From assembly GCF_000153485.2 (NCBI RefSeq), contig NC_018721.1, positions 3,720,001 to 3,784,000 on the forward strand: DNA of 64,000 nt, read 5' to 3'. The first letter of the stretch is position 1; each line of letters starts with the position of its first letter. The position numbers and the translations under genes are program-made. The DNA comes from Psychroflexus torquis ATCC 700755. GTDB taxonomy: Bacteria > Bacteroidota > Bacteroidia > Flavobacteriales > Flavobacteriaceae. This document shows positions 48,001 to 56,377 of the stretch, piece by piece. The notes under the pieces are model-generated. The model was not told the DNA's origin and did not search any database. It saw only the letters and a program-made list of their open reading frames with translations.

Positions 48001-48514
48001 GTACCCTTGCAGGCTAACATATAGTTGCCTTCAGATATCAATATTAATTAAATAAATTGAAATATCACTTGATTATTAACACAGAATCTATCGGGATAGC
48101 TACGGTTTAAAATTTTAACGCAGAGAAAGGGAAAAAGAAAGAGTTAAAAACTTGAAAAGCTATGTGTTTTGAGTATAAGTATAAATTTTGAAGATTTTGT
48201 ATTTATTATAAGAACCACTGAACCGTATAAGTTTGCTTATTGATTAATGCTTTTTTACTCTACTGTATTGCCATTTTTCGTGTTCATAAAAAATTTAGCT
48301 TCAAAATTTTGGCACGTATTGATGATTGCCTTTCTTATGAAAGTGGGCGTGTACTTTGAGCGTTTTGTTATACTAACTACTTGTATTCAGAGAGATTACT
48401 TTATGATTAGTAGGGAATTGAATTTTCAGGCCTCAATAATTTATGAGATATCAGTTTTTTCTGCAAGGATTTTTATTTGGAGTGATAACTACTGGAATAC
48501 AGACAGTAAAAAAA
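48001..48514. other. 514 bp without a recognisable gene
   Basis: AT-rich sequence with a partial palindrome AATCTATCGGGATAG near 48086. A 91-codon open frame (48247-48522) has hydrophobic composition and runs into the repeated IS91-like end. I cannot assign it and doubt it is real. Confidence 0.4.
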
Positions 48515-48800
48515 GACATTAGCAGAGTACTGTCTAAGCTGAAGGAAAATGATAAAAAACAGCAGATTCTAACACAAAAAAAGCGTAATCTCCTTAAGAA
48601 GTGCCTCATTTAGATCAGCAACTGAATATAAAGGGATGCAAAGCACTCTAAAAACAACCTTTTCCTCTTGTAAGGGTCTTGCCAGCTCATTGAATTTCCC
48701 CTTACCAGCAATCCCAGATCAGTCAACAAATCATATAGCGGACTCCACTGAGCCTGTCGAAGTGTTGGCCTATCGGCAAGCCATATGCTTAGTTATTGGC
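48515..48800 (+). mobile_element. IS91-like 3' end, isolated copy
   Basis: Matches 24003-24315 and 34506-34808: CATTAGCAGAGTACTG, then AAGGGATGCAAAGCACTCTA, ending GCCATATGCTTAGTTATTGG. No transposase sequence precedes it. It borders the DUF6934 cassette on that gene's 3' side. Confidence 0.6.
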
Positions 48801-48813
48801 TGTAGTTATTTGT

Positions 48814-48844
48814 GAAAAAAAAAGCCCACTTAAAAAAGTGGGCT
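48814..48844 (-). terminator. terminator on the minus strand for the DUF6934 unit
   Basis: AGCCCACTT (48823-48831) pairs with AAGTGGGCT (48836-48844). On the minus strand it is followed by a run of nine T residues. Confidence 0.75.
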
Positions 48845-48885
48845 CTATATATTAAAGGATATGCTAAATCTTCATTCTTTTGCTA

Positions 48886-49060
48886 AATTAAAAGCAATAG
48901 AAAGTTCTTTTCTAAAAACTTTTGCATCGCTTTCAGTTCGAATGGATTTAGATAAATTATCATTAACTATTCTATTAGACTTTTAGCAATAGAATTAGAA
49001 ATACTACCTTTAGCTAAAGCTTTAAGGTTAGTAATCTATTTTGAACTGTTTGTCTCATAA
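48886..49060 (-). pseudogene. decayed small gene beside DUF6934
   Basis: Minus strand begins MRQTVQNRLLTLK, then shifts frame twice and continues IVNDNLSKSIRTESDAKVFR and KELSIAFNLAKE to a stop near 48887. It looks like a short helical partner of about 57 residues, perhaps the antitoxin-like companion of the DUF6934 gene, now broken. Confidence 0.45.
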
Positions 49061-49070
49061 TACAAATATA

Positions 49071-49607
49071 TTAATTATTTAGAGAAAATATGTAATATCT
49101 ATATAAATCTCTAGCTTTTCTATTTAAATCAAAAGGTTCTGGTCTTGGTTTAAAAAGAGGTAACCCATCACTATCTCTTTCAATGTCCGTGTCATTTCTT
49201 AAAAGTTTAACATACCAATCAACACCAACAGTAACTATTGAATCTAATAGAGTATCATTATTATATCTAAACATTCTATGATAAAGATATGCTCTTCTTT
49301 CATCAGAACCATCTATTCCAATAGAATATTGTTTATCACTATTATCTTCCAAAAACGTAATAGCAAAAAGAAGTATAGTCGAAAATACTTTATTTATATT
49401 TTTATGACGTAAAGCAATTGCATCATCTATATCATTGTCCTCTCCTAAAGGTCCAAATGCTAAATTAAAGACATTGGGCAATAAAGGGTCAGGATGCTCA
49501 CTTATTAAAACGTGTAATTCTAAATTAGTATTATCCTTAAGTTCAGAATTGAATGTAAATCTTTTTAAATCTTCACTTGCTGTAATCGCATCAAATGTAT
49601 CATCCAA
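49071..49607 (-). CDS. DUF6934-family protein
   Basis: A 178-residue protein with NVFNLAFGPLGEDNDIDDAI, VFSTILLFAITFLEDNSDKQ and GSDERRAYLYHRMFRYN, a pattern I associate with DUF6934, a Bacteroidota family often next to a small partner gene. No ATG is seen at the 5' end. The frame opens with TTG 49607 and could begin at an ATA or ATT slightly upstream. Upstream, GCCAACG at 49778 is a probable attC-like core, so it is cassette-borne. Function unknown; a toxin-like role is only a guess from context. Confidence 0.6.
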   Translation of the reverse strand: MDDTFDAITASEDLKRFTFNSELKDNTNLELHVLISEHPDPLLPNVFNLAFGPLGEDNDIDDAIALRHKNINKVFSTILLFAITFLEDNSDKQYSIGIDGSDERRAYLYHRMFRYNNDTLLDSIVTVGVDWYVKLLRNDTDIERDSDGLPLFKPRPEPFDLNRKARDLYRYYIFSLNN

Positions 49608-49902
49608 ATCAATTTTTATTATATTATAACTTCTGTTTTAATTCTGAGTAATTGATTTTCAATATTTTGAAAATCAATTACTTATATTCATTATTTTCAG
49701 ATGCATTTTTCTTTTTTTCGATGCCTAAAAGTTACCTTAAAGTAATTATTTTCCTTCCCAAAAAAAGAGGAATTATAGCCAACGTTTGACAGTATGAAAT
49801 CGTTGGTGATTGCGAGCTACTTACCTGTCCAGTAACACCGAACTTGATGTGTGGCAGAATATTTGAATAACCACTTAAACCCCAATGTTTTATACCGCGT
49901 GT
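49608..49902. other. intergenic stretch with a lone attC-like core
   Basis: Holds the inverted repeat TTGATTTTCAATATTTTGAAAATCAA (arms about 11 bp) near 49652-49677. The core TATAGCCAACGTTTGACAG at 49774-49792 matches R' ends elsewhere. The rest of that site is missing because the group II intron remnant begins at about 49903. Confidence 0.45.
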
Positions 49903-50450
49903 GTGTGCCCAGCATGGGCATCTTTTTAACTACAGTAATGCAGTTAATTATTCTAGAGGGTACCAAGCCTGACTTGCCGTCAGGCAAGTCCCTTATGGGC
50001 AAGGGTAACCCTTCGATTTTGCTCAGGACAGGCTCTTTTAACTATTAGTAAGCTGCAACTGGTCTATCGTGAGATAGAAAGTGAAGATTATTTGTGATTG
50101 ATTAATGAGCAAATACCGCTACAATCCCGATAGCTATACGGGACGGTTCTGACCCCGTATCAAGTCCGGGGCAGGCCAAACCAAAGCAGAAACCGTATAC
50201 GAGGCATTTATGCCCGGGTAAGCAACCACAGCTCTGCTGAGCCTGTCGAAGTATCATTGTAAAGCCCAAAGAATACCAAAAGTGCATCTATGTAGATACG
50301 GCAGGAATCGAGTGAAAGAAGATGCAATTACCTGGAGGACGGAGCTTTAAAAAATGATTTGTTAAATCATTTTAGCGAATGGGCCAGCTGGCGTGTTGGA
50401 GTGCAACCACGAGTTGGTACAATAGAGAAGTCAGCTGAGGTCATAGTTCT
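49903..50450 (+). mobile_element. 5' part of a second, unrelated group II intron
   Basis: Starts GTGTGCCCAGCATGGGCATC, a typical 5' splice end with its domain I stem. Domain I landmarks are in order: CTACAGTAATGCAGTT, GCAAGTCCCTTATGGGCAAG, CTATTAGTAAGCTGCAACTG, GTGAGATAGAAAGTGAAGA and GAAGTCAGCTGAGGTCATAG. The sequence is cut before any RT gene or domain V. On the plus strand, unlike introns A-D. It carries a palindrome (50125-50143) and a CTGAGCCTGTCGAAGTA insert. Confidence 0.7.
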
Positions 50451-51200
50451 GAGTAGCGTTTTGTTCACACCTTGTTTTTACTGGTATTTAGGCAGGCTTA
50501 ATGTTACTCATTCTTGCATCTAAATTAGCAATTTGTTTTTGAAGTTCTATGACCTTTCTATTCCTTTTTTGGTCAAGATATTCATAAACAGTAGGAGGAT
50601 TATAGTGTTGATTTTTGTAGAGCATATTCCAAAGTATGGTGGCTAATTTTCTTACAGTAGCAGAAACAGCGACAGTCGCGGGCCGCCAAAGGATTACAAA
50701 AAAATTATAAAGGATAAACTGGAATACAAAAATTAAAAAACAGTTCTAAAAAAAGCCTTGACTTACTAATACCAAATTAAATTTATAATGTCGTATGAAT
50801 AAATTGAATTATACTACGACGTAGCTCAGCACAGGTTTTTTGATCGATTGAAATTAAAAATAATTAGCATAGCCTTAGTTACGGTAATTATTTTTGATGA
50901 AAAGCAGGCAAAAAAGAAACGATTTATTGCGACAGTATAGGTTTAAATTGGTATAACGCCCAAACTGAAGGAAAATGATAAAAAACAGCAGATTCTCACA
51001 CAAAAAAAGCATGATCTCTTTAAAAAGTGCCTTATTTAGATAAGCAACTGAATAAAAAGGGATGCAAAGCACTCTAAAAACAACCTTCTCCTCATGTAAG
51101 GTTCCTGCCAACTCATCGAATTCCCCCTTACCAGCAATCCTGGATCAGTCAACAAATCATATAGCGTTGGCCTATCGGCAAGCCATATGCTTAGTTATTG
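50443..51200 (-). mobile_element. chimeric IS110/IS91 remnant, copy 3
   Basis: Same join as 17885-18200 and 35900-36525. The IS110 transposase tail is on the minus strand (50500-50690). The IS91-like piece (50694-50769 and 50954-51200) is interrupted by a MITE. It ends GCCATATGCTTAGTTATTG at the boundary of the 51220 cassette gene. Confidence 0.6.
50770..50953 (+). mobile_element. MITE, 184 bp
   Basis: TACCAAATTAAATTTATAATG and TATAGGTTTAAATTGGTA ends, flanked by TAA on both sides. The inner palindromic block ACTACGACGTAGCTCAG is shared with 18201-18385. Confidence 0.78.
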
Positions 51201-51219
51201 TGGTGCGTTTTTCTGCGCT

Positions 51220-51981
51220 TTACTTTTTCATTTTATCTGCGAAAAATTCCGTTTGAATTATTGTAATGAATTGTTCCGAATAGGTTTTTGCGATTTCAAT
51301 TCCGTTATTAATATATTCTATTTTTTCGCTCCTGTATTTTTTTATTCTATAATCGACTATAAATTCTGGCATTGACCTTCTAAAATCTTCGCCAACTTCC
51401 AAGCCGTACTTTTTAAATTGAGTATAAATCATCAAATCGGTCTTTAGCTCATCGTTTTTTGCATCTTGAAAGTATGCTCTATGTGTGTTTAAATGACGAT
51501 ATTTTATAATGTGCTTAAACGATTTAAAATAGTTTTTAATAATTATTGATGTTGGTGATTTTTTAATTTTGTCATAACTTTTCAAATTATTCCAATTACA
51601 ATCTTCTTCTTTTAATCCTATACCATAAAAGTCATTTACCCATAATTTTTTAACTTCTAATAGTGTGTGAACTTTATGTATAAAAACCTCAAAATGATAT
51701 TTTATAAAATCCAATTGGTCTATATCATTGGATTGATAATAATCTTTTAAAGGAAATCTTTTAATAAAGGTATGAGTTTTTTCTAAATCAGATATTAAAC
51801 CATAAACTTTATTCATAAAGTTAAAAAGTCGGCTGGCATCTTTTGCATCTTGCGATAATAAATGATAATTATTTTGACCGAGTTTATATTCAGGATGTAT
51901 CTTAACGATTTCTCTCGTTTTTCGATAATATTCTAAAAAGAACTTTCTTAACTCAAATTCCGAAACTTTGTCTTCATCCAT
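51220..51981 (-). CDS. unrecognised helical protein, cassette-borne
   Basis: A 253-residue protein started at ATG 51981 (MDEDKVSEFELRKFFLEYY). The longer frame to 52107 runs into intron D and is rejected. It is mostly helical and charged, without signal peptide or membrane segments. Noticeable blocks are EVKKLWVNDFYGIGLKEEDC and KYRHLNTHRAYFQDAKNDEL, which recall HEPN-like or Cthe_2314-type helical proteins, but I cannot assign a family. Second cassette from the intact integrase. Confidence 0.55.
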   Translation of the reverse strand: MDEDKVSEFELRKFFLEYYRKTREIVKIHPEYKLGQNNYHLLSQDAKDASRLFNFMNKVYGLISDLEKTHTFIKRFPLKDYYQSNDIDQLDFIKYHFEVFIHKVHTLLEVKKLWVNDFYGIGLKEEDCNWNNLKSYDKIKKSPTSIIIKNYFKSFKHIIKYRHLNTHRAYFQDAKNDELKTDLMIYTQFKKYGLEVGEDFRRSMPEFIVDYRIKKYRSEKIEYINNGIEIAKTYSEQFITIIQTEFFADKMKK

Positions 51982-52016
51982 AAAGTTTTTTTTCAAATGC
52001 ACCACAACGTTTGGTA

Positions 52017-52824
52017 GTCGAGTAGACAAGGGGAATTTCACCCCAAGCCTCTCACAGAACACTTCGACAGGCTCAGTGCACCGCCGTGCTTGAAAGTCTC
52101 CCCTCACACGGCTCTTCTAATTTAGTATACAAATATAAGCTCATCCTTTTTCAAGTTGGCAAATTGTAAATTAAAATTAGCTCATCCCTTTGCTCCAGTT
52201 CCATTACACTCCCGATAGATATCGGGATCAACACTACTACGAATGAGTCCGCCTCTGCTTACAACTTCTCCCGATTGCTATCGGGACTATCTCTCGATTG
52301 TTTCGATTGAATATTTCCCTTTGACTTGTAGCGAATCCTAATGCGGTAGCCTTAATCAAGTCTATCATCCATAAGCAGATTCCCAAGTTCCATAATTAAG
52401 CCCAAGTAAAGTTCTTGCCACCTGAATGATCCCGATAGATATCGGGACTTTACAGAAAATAAATAGGTTATCTCTGTAATTAATAGTATCAATACTATTA
52501 CTTTTCACTCCGTATGCCTCACGCCAACTGGCTCGTTCGCTAAAAATGTCCTCAGGACATTTTCTTAACGCTCCGCCCTGTAGCTTTTGACTGGAGGTTC
52601 CTACTTCTCGACACCTCTTCAATGGTTCACTTTAGTTCAACTCCTTTATTCGTACCTGCTAATCTCTAGGACTAGATTCTCCTAAACGCTCAATACCAAG
52701 ACTATTAATCAAAGCACCTTTAGGTGGTTTAAAGCCATCGCCTATACAACGACTCTGATGGATCTACCATCATCTTATCTACAGCATGCAGCCAGTTTAA
52801 TGCCATGGCTGATTCTTGGCACAC
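52017..52824 (-). mobile_element. group IIC-like intron D (ORF-less)
   Basis: 808 bp, 5' GTGTGCC at 52824, 3' CTACTCGAC at 52017. It has the same 70-bp replacement of the RT gene as copies B and C. It is enlarged by inserted repeats: a 24-bp piece (ACTTCGACAGGCTCAGTG..) inside domain V, three TCCCGAT-type palindromes (52210, 52269, 52430) and a 57-bp block near 52517. The domain V insertion should abolish splicing of this copy. Confidence 0.82.
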
Positions 52825-52940
52825 TATGGTTTGTTGCGTGTTTCAAGTAACTAATTTAGCAAATACAAACCGAATAAAAAATCCGCGAGGATTTTCGTAA
52901 GTAGGCTTGAACTAGCAATAAATTATATACGTTGTTAGCC
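52825..52940 (-). repeat. attC-like site (type I), interrupted by intron D
   Basis: Body with CAACTAATTT-like spacer, central hairpin AAAATCCGCGAGGATTTTCG, arm GCAATAAATTATATACG and outer end TTGTTAGCC. The R' core ACAACG is at 52004 across the intron. It follows the stop of the PIN gene by 8 bp. Confidence 0.72.
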
Positions 52941-52947
52941 ACTGGCT

Positions 52948-53457
52948 TTATTCCGATTTACAAATGAACTTTATATTCAAATCCCTGATAAATTCAAAAT
53001 CATCAATCCACTTTACATCCATATTATCGCAAACGTGAGGGATTTTAATTTTGGTTTGTTTTTTAAAATAGTCTTTTGTTTCCTTTGTGACTACAACTGC
53101 ATTTTCTTTCATCGCGTGAGCAATTACCCAAGGGTCAGCTTTTGAGTGAATTCCATTGCTGGATACTAAATACTTATGGTTCGGATTTGATGTGTAGATT
53201 TCTTTAAGGCAGTTTGTTACTTCGCCATCAATTTTTTTAATCGGAATATCACTATTCTTTAGCCATTCGAATAGATTGTCTTCTCCTTTCTCAATTTCTT
53301 CATAAACTAATTCGGGAATAAAAATCACGCCTTTTTTGCCTAAATCATTTAAAACTTCCCAATATGACGGACAAATTTCTGGCGAGTAATATTTTTGCCA
53401 AGCTTGAATAAGAATATTAGCATCAATACAGTAAACTACTTTTTCATTTTCAAACAT
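52948..53457 (-). CDS. PIN-domain protein (DUF4411-like)
   Basis: A 169-residue PIN-fold ribonuclease-like protein. The first acidic residue is in VVYCIDANILIQAW (Asp12). Further conserved acidic residues lie in FIPELVYEEIEKGEDNLFEW and SKADPWVIAHAM. Its start overlaps the stop of the ImmA/IrrE gene by 1 bp. DUF4411 proteins commonly pair with XRE-ImmA/IrrE proteins, probably as a toxin-antitoxin type module. Confidence 0.82.
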   Translation of the reverse strand: MFENEKVVYCIDANILIQAWQKYYSPEICPSYWEVLNDLGKKGVIFIPELVYEEIEKGEDNLFEWLKNSDIPIKKIDGEVTNCLKEIYTSNPNHKYLVSSNGIHSKADPWVIAHAMKENAVVVTKETKDYFKKQTKIKIPHVCDNMDVKWIDDFEFIRDLNIKFICKSE

Positions 53458-54629
53458 TAGGCAAGTAGTTTTTCAAATTTTTGGAACTTATTTATCTGCG
53501 TGTTGAGTAGATTACTTGCTATTGAAGGCGACAATGAACCATTATTAAAAGAATCCATTACGATTCTTGTAAAGAGTTTACTGTTTTTATTTAGACGAAG
53601 AAGGTAAGCATCTGCTCCTCCTTTTTGTTCTCTTTGTTTTTCTTTTTTAATCTTTTCTTTTTCCAAAAACTTCTCAAATTCATTTTGAGCATCTTGTTTT
53701 AGATTCTTGTATTCAGATTGGGAAATTAATTTTAAGTTTAAAGCACGAACTAATAGAGCAAACGAACTTATACCAAGTTCTTTTGCTTGTTTAAAAATCT
53801 TATTGTTTGAATCAAAAGTATCGTTGCCAAGTTGTGTAATTAATTCTCTTGGCATTAATGCATTAGCTGCAACTTGGTTGCAAAATAATTCTACTGGATG
53901 AAATTTTGATTTTGCTTTGTCGGTAAAATCAATGTCTATTTCATTTGATATACCTGATTTTGCTATCCAAATATGGGCTAATTCGTGAACAAGTGTGAAA
54001 AGTTGCGGTGCATTCCAATTTTTTGAATTTATAAAAACAAATGGTGCATATTTGTCAGCAATTGCAAACCCTTGTATTAAATCTCTGTCTAGGACTAATC
54101 TTGAGTGTAAGAAACTTGCACGAGATATAAATACTCCTGCACTTTCGGCTTTGTCAATCCATTCAGTAATTGGTGTTTTTTTATAATCGTTAGGGTTAAT
54201 TTTTAAAGTGTCCAATATATCTTTAGCAACAACTTCTGGATTATCATTTATTGAATACTTACCAACGAAAGGAAGAGTGCTTTCTCCAATTTCCTCAAAT
54301 AACTCACTAATCCAATTTTGTTTTTCTTGGACATCTCTGATTATAAATAACGAGGCAGTATCTAATTCTTGAGAGTCATCTCTTCTATAATCTTGAAGTG
54401 GATGAAAATCTTTTGGAATTTCAGGCAAAAAGAAAAGTGAAAAAGGTCTCCTAAAACTTTTTGCCAAGATTTTTGCTTGTCGAATTGTCGGAAAATCATT
54501 TCCATCTTCCCAAGTCAAATATCTTTCAGGCGATACAGTAACTTTTTTGGCGGCATTTTCCACAGAGATTTTGGCGGACTTTCTAGCCCACTTTAATATC
54601 TCGGATGTTATAAATGCTTTATCAGCCAT
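53457..54629 (-). CDS. XRE-ImmA/IrrE metallopeptidase-like regulator
   Basis: A 390-residue protein. The N-terminal XRE helix-turn-helix (ISVENAAKKVTVSPERYLTW) is followed by an ImmA/IrrE domain with the zinc-protease motif HELAH (His215, Glu216, His219) and DIDFTDKAKSKFHPVELFCN. A helical lysine-rich C-terminus follows. It probably represses its operon and acts as antitoxin or sensor for the PIN partner. This is the first cassette after the attI-like site, so it is the most recently gained if the integron model is right. Confidence 0.83.
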   Translation of the reverse strand: MADKAFITSEILKWARKSAKISVENAAKKVTVSPERYLTWEDGNDFPTIRQAKILAKSFRRPFSLFFLPEIPKDFHPLQDYRRDDSQELDTASLFIIRDVQEKQNWISELFEEIGESTLPFVGKYSINDNPEVVAKDILDTLKINPNDYKKTPITEWIDKAESAGVFISRASFLHSRLVLDRDLIQGFAIADKYAPFVFINSKNWNAPQLFTLVHELAHIWIAKSGISNEIDIDFTDKAKSKFHPVELFCNQVAANALMPRELITQLGNDTFDSNNKIFKQAKELGISSFALLVRALNLKLISQSEYKNLKQDAQNEFEKFLEKEKIKKEKQREQKGGADAYLLRLNKNSKLFTRIVMDSFNNGSLSPSIASNLLNTQINKFQKFEKLLA

Positions 54630-54684
54630 TATTTTTCTACAAAGGTAAAATTTTAATTTGGAACGTAATTTTTTTTCAGCTTGT

Positions 54685-54745
54685 GGCTAACATCCGTATA
54701 AACCCTATTCAAATCTTCAGTATAGGGTATATATCTATTTAGGAC
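54685..54745 (-). repeat. attI-like site beside the intact integrase
   Basis: GGCTAACATCCGTATAAACC and GGGTATATATCTATTTAGGA, shared with 23161 and 33664. On the minus strand it ends GGATGTTAGCC, a GTT-type core like the attC-like sites, exactly where the first cassette begins. It overlaps the integrase stop codon. Confidence 0.62.
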
Positions 54746-55878
54746 GTTGTTTTATTTTCATCTAAACTAACACTTTCATACATAGTATCCAATGGACTTT
54801 TTATTGTTTTGTTATTAATCGCTAAAACTCGAGTATAAATCTCTGTAGTTTTTGAGCTATTATGACCTAAAGCGGCCTGGATATGTCTTAAACTTGTTCC
54901 CCGTTCCATAAGGTGCGTGGCAAAACTATGACGTAAAGTGTGTGGAGTACTCCAAGGGTTTCCGTTGGTCTCTTTCACAGCTTTTCGATAAATACTTTGT
55001 ATACTAGTACTGGAATACTGCCCGCCAGTTTGCCCTTCGAACAACCAGTAAGCTGGCTTATAGATCTTGTAATACTCTCGAAGTAATTCTAGCAGATGCT
55101 TGCTAAGTACGGTATGCCTGTCCTTCTTTCCTTTGGAGTCCTTTATAAAGATATAACCCTCTTCACTTCTTATGTCTACTACTCTTAGTCTAATCAATTC
55201 TCCAACACGTAAGCCTGCACCGTAAATAGTATGGAGGATAGTTTTGTGCTTCAAATTACTAGGGCTGTTAATGATCCTTCTAACTTCGTTGATATGAAGG
55301 ATGTTTGGTAAATCTTGACTCTTTTTAGGTCTAGTGATGTTATAATATTCTCGTGGTAATCCTAAAGTATGCTCGTAGTAGCACTTAATAGCGTTAATAA
55401 TAGTGTTTTGGGCAGATTCGCTTATCTTATATTTACTGATCAATTCAAAAACATAGCCTTCTATTTGTTCTTTAGTCACTGATTTAAGAGATTGGTTTTC
55501 AAAATATTTAAAAAAAGGTTTAAGCGAGCTTTTATAATTATCGACTGTGTTTTTACTAAATCCCTTTAAAACCATTTTTTGATGGGTTTTTTCAAGTTCT
55601 GCTTCACCCTGTCTGTTAAGGTCTATCTTGGGCATGCCCCTTGGCGCAGACTCTCCTACTTTAAGTACTTTACCGCCAAAGAGACTTTCAATTTTTTTAA
55701 GATTCTCTACTGTGTTAATAAGACTCCAAAGGTTTTGTTGAGGATGATAATAGCTGGAGTCAAGTTTTCTAAAGCATTCCCGTTCAGATTTCATAAGAAA
55801 TGGAATATACACCTTAAACCGTTTGGCTTTTGGCAGTGCGGTATAGACTAGAATATTTTGATTTTTAGGGGCTTTCAT
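54739..55878 (-). CDS. tyrosine recombinase, candidate cassette integrase
   Basis: A 379-residue tyrosine recombinase. An unusual N-terminal 90 residues precede the SAM-like core-binding domain (about 92-185). Catalytic residues are intact: Arg224 (GAGLRVGE), Lys near 249-252, His313/Arg316 (HTLRHS), His339 (LGH) and Tyr348 (EIYTRV). The C-terminus IKSPLD matches the end of integron integrases and of Bacteroidota Xer-like relatives. The extra helix that defines canonical IntI between Lys and HxxR is absent. It transcribes towards the cassettes, with attI at its 3' side. Confidence 0.88.
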   Translation of the reverse strand: MKAPKNQNILVYTALPKAKRFKVYIPFLMKSERECFRKLDSSYYHPQQNLWSLINTVENLKKIESLFGGKVLKVGESAPRGMPKIDLNRQGEAELEKTHQKMVLKGFSKNTVDNYKSSLKPFFKYFENQSLKSVTKEQIEGYVFELISKYKISESAQNTIINAIKCYYEHTLGLPREYYNITRPKKSQDLPNILHINEVRRIINSPSNLKHKTILHTIYGAGLRVGELIRLRVVDIRSEEGYIFIKDSKGKKDRHTVLSKHLLELLREYYKIYKPAYWLFEGQTGGQYSSTSIQSIYRKAVKETNGNPWSTPHTLRHSFATHLMERGTSLRHIQAALGHNSSKTTEIYTRVLAINNKTIKSPLDTMYESVSLDENKTTS

Positions 55879-56017
55879 TGTTTTTAGTCATATATAAATT
55901 ATATCAGGAGCTCCTAAATTAGTTAGAAATAAACTTAAAAGCCAAGTCTTTTAATAACTTAAAGGTATTTAACCGTTAGGAACGGATAGCCTATATTTAA
56001 GGATTGGTATAGGTCTT

Positions 56018-56377
56018 GTGAAAAATAAATGTAAAATATGTAAGAAAACAATCATTGGGAGATCGGACAAGATCTTCTGCTCTACCTATTGTAAAAATTA
56101 CTATCACAAGCATTTGCAATATGCAACCAAAAAGGCCGCAGTAGAAATTAATGGGTTTTTAAAACGTAATTATGCCATACTACTTGAACTCGTAGGAAAG
56201 AACAAAACACAGATAAAAGTGTATCGCAATCTACTTGCCAACAAAAACTTTCGCTTTAAATACCACACCCACCTTCAAACAAATTCTAAGGGTAAAACCT
56301 ATCACTATATTTATGATCTTGCATGGATGCCATTTTCAGATGATGAAATTTTGATCATTAGAAAAAGGAATCCATAA
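56018..56377 (+). CDS. small zinc-finger protein divergent from the integrase
   Basis: A 119-residue protein starting at GTG 56018. Four cysteines form CKIC and CSTYCKNYYHKH, a likely zinc site. The rest is basic and ends YDLAWMPFSDDEILIIRKR. I know similar small proteins beside flavobacterial recombinases, without known function. It shares a 139-bp divergent promoter region with the integrase. Its first seven codons persist in both deleted integrase modules (GTGAAAAATAAATGC), so it travelled with the recombinase. A role as excisionase or regulator is a guess. Confidence 0.6.
   Translation: MKNKCKICKKTIIGRSDKIFCSTYCKNYYHKHLQYATKKAAVEINGFLKRNYAILLELVGKNKTQIKVYRNLLANKNFRFKYHTHLQTNSKGKTYHYIYDLAWMPFSDDEILIIRKRNP

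Noticed and set aside
48247..48522. 91-residue hydrophobic frame
   Set aside because: Runs into the repeated IS91-like end, has no recognisable family and no clear start context.
51982..52107. N-terminal extension of the 51220 gene (start at 52107)
   Set aside because: Reads through intron D's domain V/VI and a repeat insertion. ATG 51981 lies after the attC-like core and is the natural start.
19501..54690. CRISPR array
   Set aside because: The repeated structures are 130-190 bp apart from whole genes, not short repeats with uniform spacers, and no cas genes are present.
54739..55878. Calling the recombinase a canonical IntI
   Set aside because: The SPLD ending and gene context fit, but the IntI-specific helix between the catalytic Lys and HxxR is missing, so only an integron-like label is justified.
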